From positions 21,366,660 to 21,426,659 of the forward strand of contig NC_087069.1 of NCBI RefSeq assembly GCF_963678635.1: a DNA stretch of 60,000 nucleotides. Reading direction: 5' to 3'. Origin of the DNA: Symsagittifera roscoffensis. Its lineage: Eukaryota > Xenacoelomorpha > Acoela > Convolutidae. The position numbers and the translations under genes were made by a program. Below are positions 56,147 to 60,000 of the stretch, one piece after another; position 1 is the stretch's first letter; every line of letters begins with the position of its first letter. The notes beneath the pieces were generated by a model, which was not told the origin of the DNA, ran no database searches, and saw only the letters and a program-made list of their open reading frames with translations.

Positions 56147-56980
56147 ATTCCAATTTCAACAAAATTAACCACTTTTCGTTAGTTTCTCATTTTCTCAGCC
56201 CCAAAGAATGTGACTTGCACTGCTCAAATTAACACATGCATGCACCTATTATAAATTTATCCAACACCACTACACAACTAACACGCCATCACGAAATCCA
56301 GAGGACAGATTCACATTCATTAGCTCCAAATCAACATCACCATTCACAATGTACAATTGAAGTTGTACATTTTTCGTTTAAAAGCAGTATATCCGTAAAT
56401 CTAAATTTCCACGGCAGTAAATTAATATTCCTAAAAGAGTTAAATTATTGAAAACTGAAAACGAATTAAGAATACTAACCTTTTTTTATAAAGACGCTTC
56501 TTTATAAGTTCAAATCTCTTTTTCTAAACTCGCCCATAAATCACACACTCTTTCCACAACTCGCTCAGCTCGCTCACGAAGAAATGTTTAAAAAATGAAT
56601 TTCAAAATTTAACTTCCACTGATAACAACTCTAACTTCTTTTCACACATGTCAAACTTTCCCTTAAAACGGTTTAGGGAATTATAAAAGTAAGCAAAACG
56701 AATCAACTCAGCTTACTAACGCCACAGTACCACAAACTAATAGCATTACTAAGGAAGAAAACCTCACTGTACCCAAACCGCATTAAACCCAGAATAAAAG
56801 ACAAACACAAAACAAATAATTCTACTTTATGAGAAAAGAACACAACCAAAACAAAAAAGAGAAAATGAAAATGTAACAAAAGGTTGAACATATAAAAAGA
56901 CTGCACAAAGAGATCATAAAAAACGACTCCTAGCCTCACCAACCAGATGGAAGTCCTCATTCACTACTAATTCACCACGC

Positions 56981-57950
56981 ATAGCTTCTGATGATTCCAC
57001 GCACAGAGTTTTTAACACCATCTCACAATTCGATAACTCCGATATTGATACCCCCGATGATTTTGAAAACTCCGAGCCCAGCCCATCCATGTTTTTGCAA
57101 CCCTCCTTTTATCCAACCCAATTTCCCGACAAATCCTCCCCAGCCCCTTCTTCCTACACCGATGCAAATCCAATAATCTCCCCAATGAACAGTGATCAAC
57201 CCGACCACCCGAGCCCCGTCACTGAAGCACTAGAGCATGAACTAGACAATTTCATCAATTTACAACAACAGCTTCAGAATACTAAAAATTTAGCATTTCA
57301 TCACATATTACACCCCAATTCCTCCGCTGAATCCTCCAATCAAAAACCAACAGCAGTAGAAACCCGAGCCCACCGAGTCTTCAAGCGGAAGCATCCTCTG
57401 CTCAACCCCACATATTTCACCACCCCATTTTTTTCATTTCGCACACTTCACACTAAAACTAAGGAAAGCCTCAAAAATAAACTACCCTTTTTTCCACAAT
57501 ACACCTACTATGAAAACACTAATGATCACCAACGGAATTTTGTTGACGATTATAATCGATTCCCAAACTTATCATGGAGATATAACTACCACATCAATAA
57601 TCCACTTTCACTCCTTTTTATCATTAATCCAGGCGACAATGATTGATGTCAATCCAAGCTACACAAAATAACTACCGCACTTCATAAAAAACAGTTCCCA
57701 ACTACAGGACTAACCCAAAAATTAAATAAATTTGTTGAACAAAAAGCTAATATCTTTTCCATTAACCACTACGATCACGCTATTACTCGATATATGGAAG
57801 ATACAGTCATAGAAGAAGATCAAAACACTAACCCCCAATTAACTAAAAAAATTTCCATAAAATCAGAATATGTATTTGTAATTAACAGCATGAATAAAAA
57901 ATATGATAAAATCATTTCCATCGCATTCCAGAGATACCAAAGCTTATGAT
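56981..57950 (+). pseudogene. Tandem-array gene, copy 4, least damaged
   Basis: The start is lost (ATA, and GGATTC changed to GCTTC). After that the frame is open to 57646 (ends FIINPGDND), then one TGA at 57644-57646, then open again in the same frame to the conserved end QRYQSL at about 57948. Thus only one internal stop separates about 320 codons. Composition: Ser/Pro/Asp-rich N-terminus, then Phe/Tyr/Pro-rich middle (YYENTNDH), then a charged C-terminal part (YMEDTVIEEDQNTNPQ). No domain is recognised. Confidence 0.6.
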
Positions 57951-59528
57951 TCCTGTTTCAACAAAATTAACCACTTTTCACTAGTTTTTCATTTTCTCAG
58001 CCCCAAAGAATGTGATTTGCTCTGCTCAAATTAACACATGCACCTATTATAAATTTATCCACCACCTTTACACAACTAACACACCATCACGAAATCCAGA
58101 GGACAGATTCACATTCATTAGCTCCAAATACACATCACCATTCTCAATGTACAATTGAAGTGGTACATTTTTCTGTCAAAAGCAGTATATCCATAAATTT
58201 AACATTCCACGGCAGTGAAGTAATATTCCTAAAGTATCAAATTTTTTGAAATTTGCCAACGAATTCAAAAAACTAACCTTTTTTTATGAAGACGCTTCTT
58301 TTATAAGTTCAAATCTCACTTTCCTAACTCGCCCATAAATCACACACTCTTTCCACAACTCGCACAGCTCGCCCACGAAGAAATGTTAAAAAAATGAATT
58401 TCAAACTTTAACTTCCACTGATAACAACTCTAACTTCTTTTCACACGTTTCAAACTTTCCCTTAACCCGGTTTAAGGAATTATAAAAGTAAGCAAAACGA
58501 TTCAACGCAGCTTACTAACGCCAAAAAACCAAAAACTAATAGCACGACTAAGAAAGAAAATCCCACTGTACCCAAACCGGATTAAACCCAGAATAAAAGA
58601 CAAACACAAAACAAATGATTCTACTTTTGAGAAAAGGACACAACCAAAACAAAAAAGAGAAAATGAAAATGTAACAAAAGTTGAACATATAAAAAAGACT
58701 CAGCACAAAGACATCAAAAAATATGACTCCTAGCCTCAGCAACCAGAGGAAAGTCCTGAGCATGCTCTATGGACGAGAGTTGCTCTAGGGTGAGCGACTC
58801 TTTAACATAAACGAACTAAAATAAAAACGCTTTTGCGTTAATAACTAATAACAAATCATAACTAAAAAATGACTTCACCAACAAAAAGTAATTATATAAC
58901 TTTGAGCATGTAAAGATTTCTTAGAACCCAAAGAAGGAACAGCAAAAGCGATGACAACTCGATTACATTCCAACTGTGGAATTGCAAATCTATTTGGTTT
59001 GTTGCCGCAGTCACTACCCTGAAAGGATTTTAAGTATTGACTCAACGTCGCAGCAAAAGGACTCCATTGAAACAGACCAATAGCCATCTCGATGTTGATC
59101 TCACATACCGACCATAGTCACTTGGCACTTCACACGGAAAAGTCAAACTTCACCCTGCACGTAGTCTCGCTCTAAGCTTAACGAAATATCAGTGCATCGA
59201 TCCGAAGTCTTGACACAATCACCCAGGATGTGCTTTAATCAACGAGACCCATCTTGAAACAAGAACAAACAATATTCTTCCCTCCACACGAACAACTACA
59301 TCTCTACCCTCTTCAAGAGATCACTGCTCAAAACTTCCAAAAAAACTACATCACCCGTCCTTCACTACAAAAAACAATTAAAAACTGAAAGCTCTCTTAA
59401 CCCCGGATGAGTGGAACCAGCTCTAAACTAGTATTTTTATCCAATTATTTTATTGATAAAACTATCTGTATAAAATATTACTAACTAACCAATCATATTC
59501 CATTTCTAACATTGACACTAACTTTCAA

Positions 59529-59556
59529 GTGCTGAAACTACTTGTAGTTTCAGCAC
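59529..59556. repeat. Perfect 13-bp hairpin
   Basis: GTGCTGAAACTAC, TT, GTAGTTTCAGCAC. Confidence 0.85.
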
Positions 59557-59904
59557 CAGAACATTTTCAATAATTCTTTGACAACAGTTGTTCTCCTTCT
59601 GAATAAACTCCAAGAACTAACTCGCGAAAACCAGTATACACTAGATCTATTGAGACTAGGAGATTTAAAAGTAAGATTAAGATTGGTATTAAATTAAGAA
59701 GTTGCACAAACCTATCCGGCCGAAAATAAGATAGCGTGACGAACAGACGGTGTACCTTATCTGAAACTACTCTATGAGTACAGACCACGGTCATAACTCA
59801 TTCAGCTCTTCTGTGGTACATAAGCTTAAACCATTCTTTCTTTGACTTGATCTGATCGCGACCAGAGTATAAAAACTGACTAATCTGAATTAGTCTCGTG
59901 AAGC

Positions 59905-59975
59905 GCATGTCAATGTGATTTAAGGTCGCCGCCTTTCCGTCTGAAGGTACGCGGTTCAAGTCCCACTACAATCCA
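59905..59975 (+). other. tRNA-related sequence (SINE-like), weak
   Basis: GGTTCAAGTCC at about 59951-59961 fits the Pol III B box, with a possible anticodon-arm-like CCTTTCCGTCTGAAGG before it. The T-stem does not pair well, so it is probably not a working tRNA gene. It is cut close to the window end. Confidence 0.25.
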
Positions 59976-60000
59976 CGCTCAGGGTTGTGGCATCAGTTCC

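Larger units (their letters stand above)
51558..58755 (+). repeat. Head-to-tail array of four units of about 1.8 kb
   Basis: The conserved point CGCATGGATTCTGATGATTC recurs at 51574, 53368, 55175 and 56981 (as ATAGCTTC in the last), so spacings are 1794, 1807 and 1806 bp. Each unit holds a main coding part, a second open part of about 70 codons, and about 600 bp non-coding with CTATAAAAG and CATATAAAAAG boxes before the next unit. The array begins inside coding sequence (CCTCATTCACTAC) and ends at AAAGTCCT near 58755. Confidence 0.95.
58756..60000. other. No supported gene
   Basis: Unique-looking sequence right of the array with a 13-bp hairpin at 59529-59556 and a tRNA-like B box near 59950. 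The short open frames here have no recognisable content. Confidence 0.5.

Overview
This is a gene-poor, AT-rich window from an animal (metazoan) nuclear genome, most likely an invertebrate. The host genes have short coding exons, GT-AG introns and AATAAA signals. They include an SS18/SYT-like chromatin subunit and a TBC-domain RabGAP. The rest is mostly transposons of several classes (BEL/Pao, Ty3-like, MULE, hAT, pogo/Tc1-like MITEs, foldback elements). I cannot name the species from the sequence.

Layout. 0-7 kb: two head-to-head genes, SS18-like on the minus strand (223-3900) and an unidentified predicted membrane protein on the plus strand (3923-6836). Their proposed start codons are only 22 bp apart, and a 731-bp palindromic MITE sits in an SS18 intron. 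7-19.9 kb: repeats (hAT fragment, tandem 0.57-kb unit, 1.1-kb foldback element, 0.5-kb direct repeats), a dead MULE transposase, a two-exon RabGAP (12996-14953, minus) and a possible first exon at 19297-19539.

19.9-27.3 kb: a structurally complete BEL/Pao retrotransposon on the minus strand, with about 200-bp LTRs, a 5-bp target duplication GTCCC, gag-protease-RT-RNase H-integrase, and one in-frame TAG. Between pol and the 3' LTR lies a gene in the opposite direction with its own intron and poly(A) signal (20158-21169). This antisense, intron-bearing accessory gene is the most unusual finding.

29-42.8 kb: a heavily broken Ty3/gypsy-like element on the minus strand. Its RT is deleted and its integrase active site is destroyed. 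A second long coding block follows that includes an SGNH/GDSL-type hydrolase domain. Next to it is a 21-bp minisatellite of about 50 copies. 44.4-48.1 kb: two TA-flanked elements sharing a CCCGGGTTGACC terminus, with a hAT MITE between them. 48-51.4 kb: AT-rich sequence with a decayed coding stretch cut by a (TA)n run. 51.4-58.8 kb: four head-to-tail copies of a 1.8-kb unit, each a differently broken copy of an unidentified gene. 58.8-60 kb: no convincing gene.
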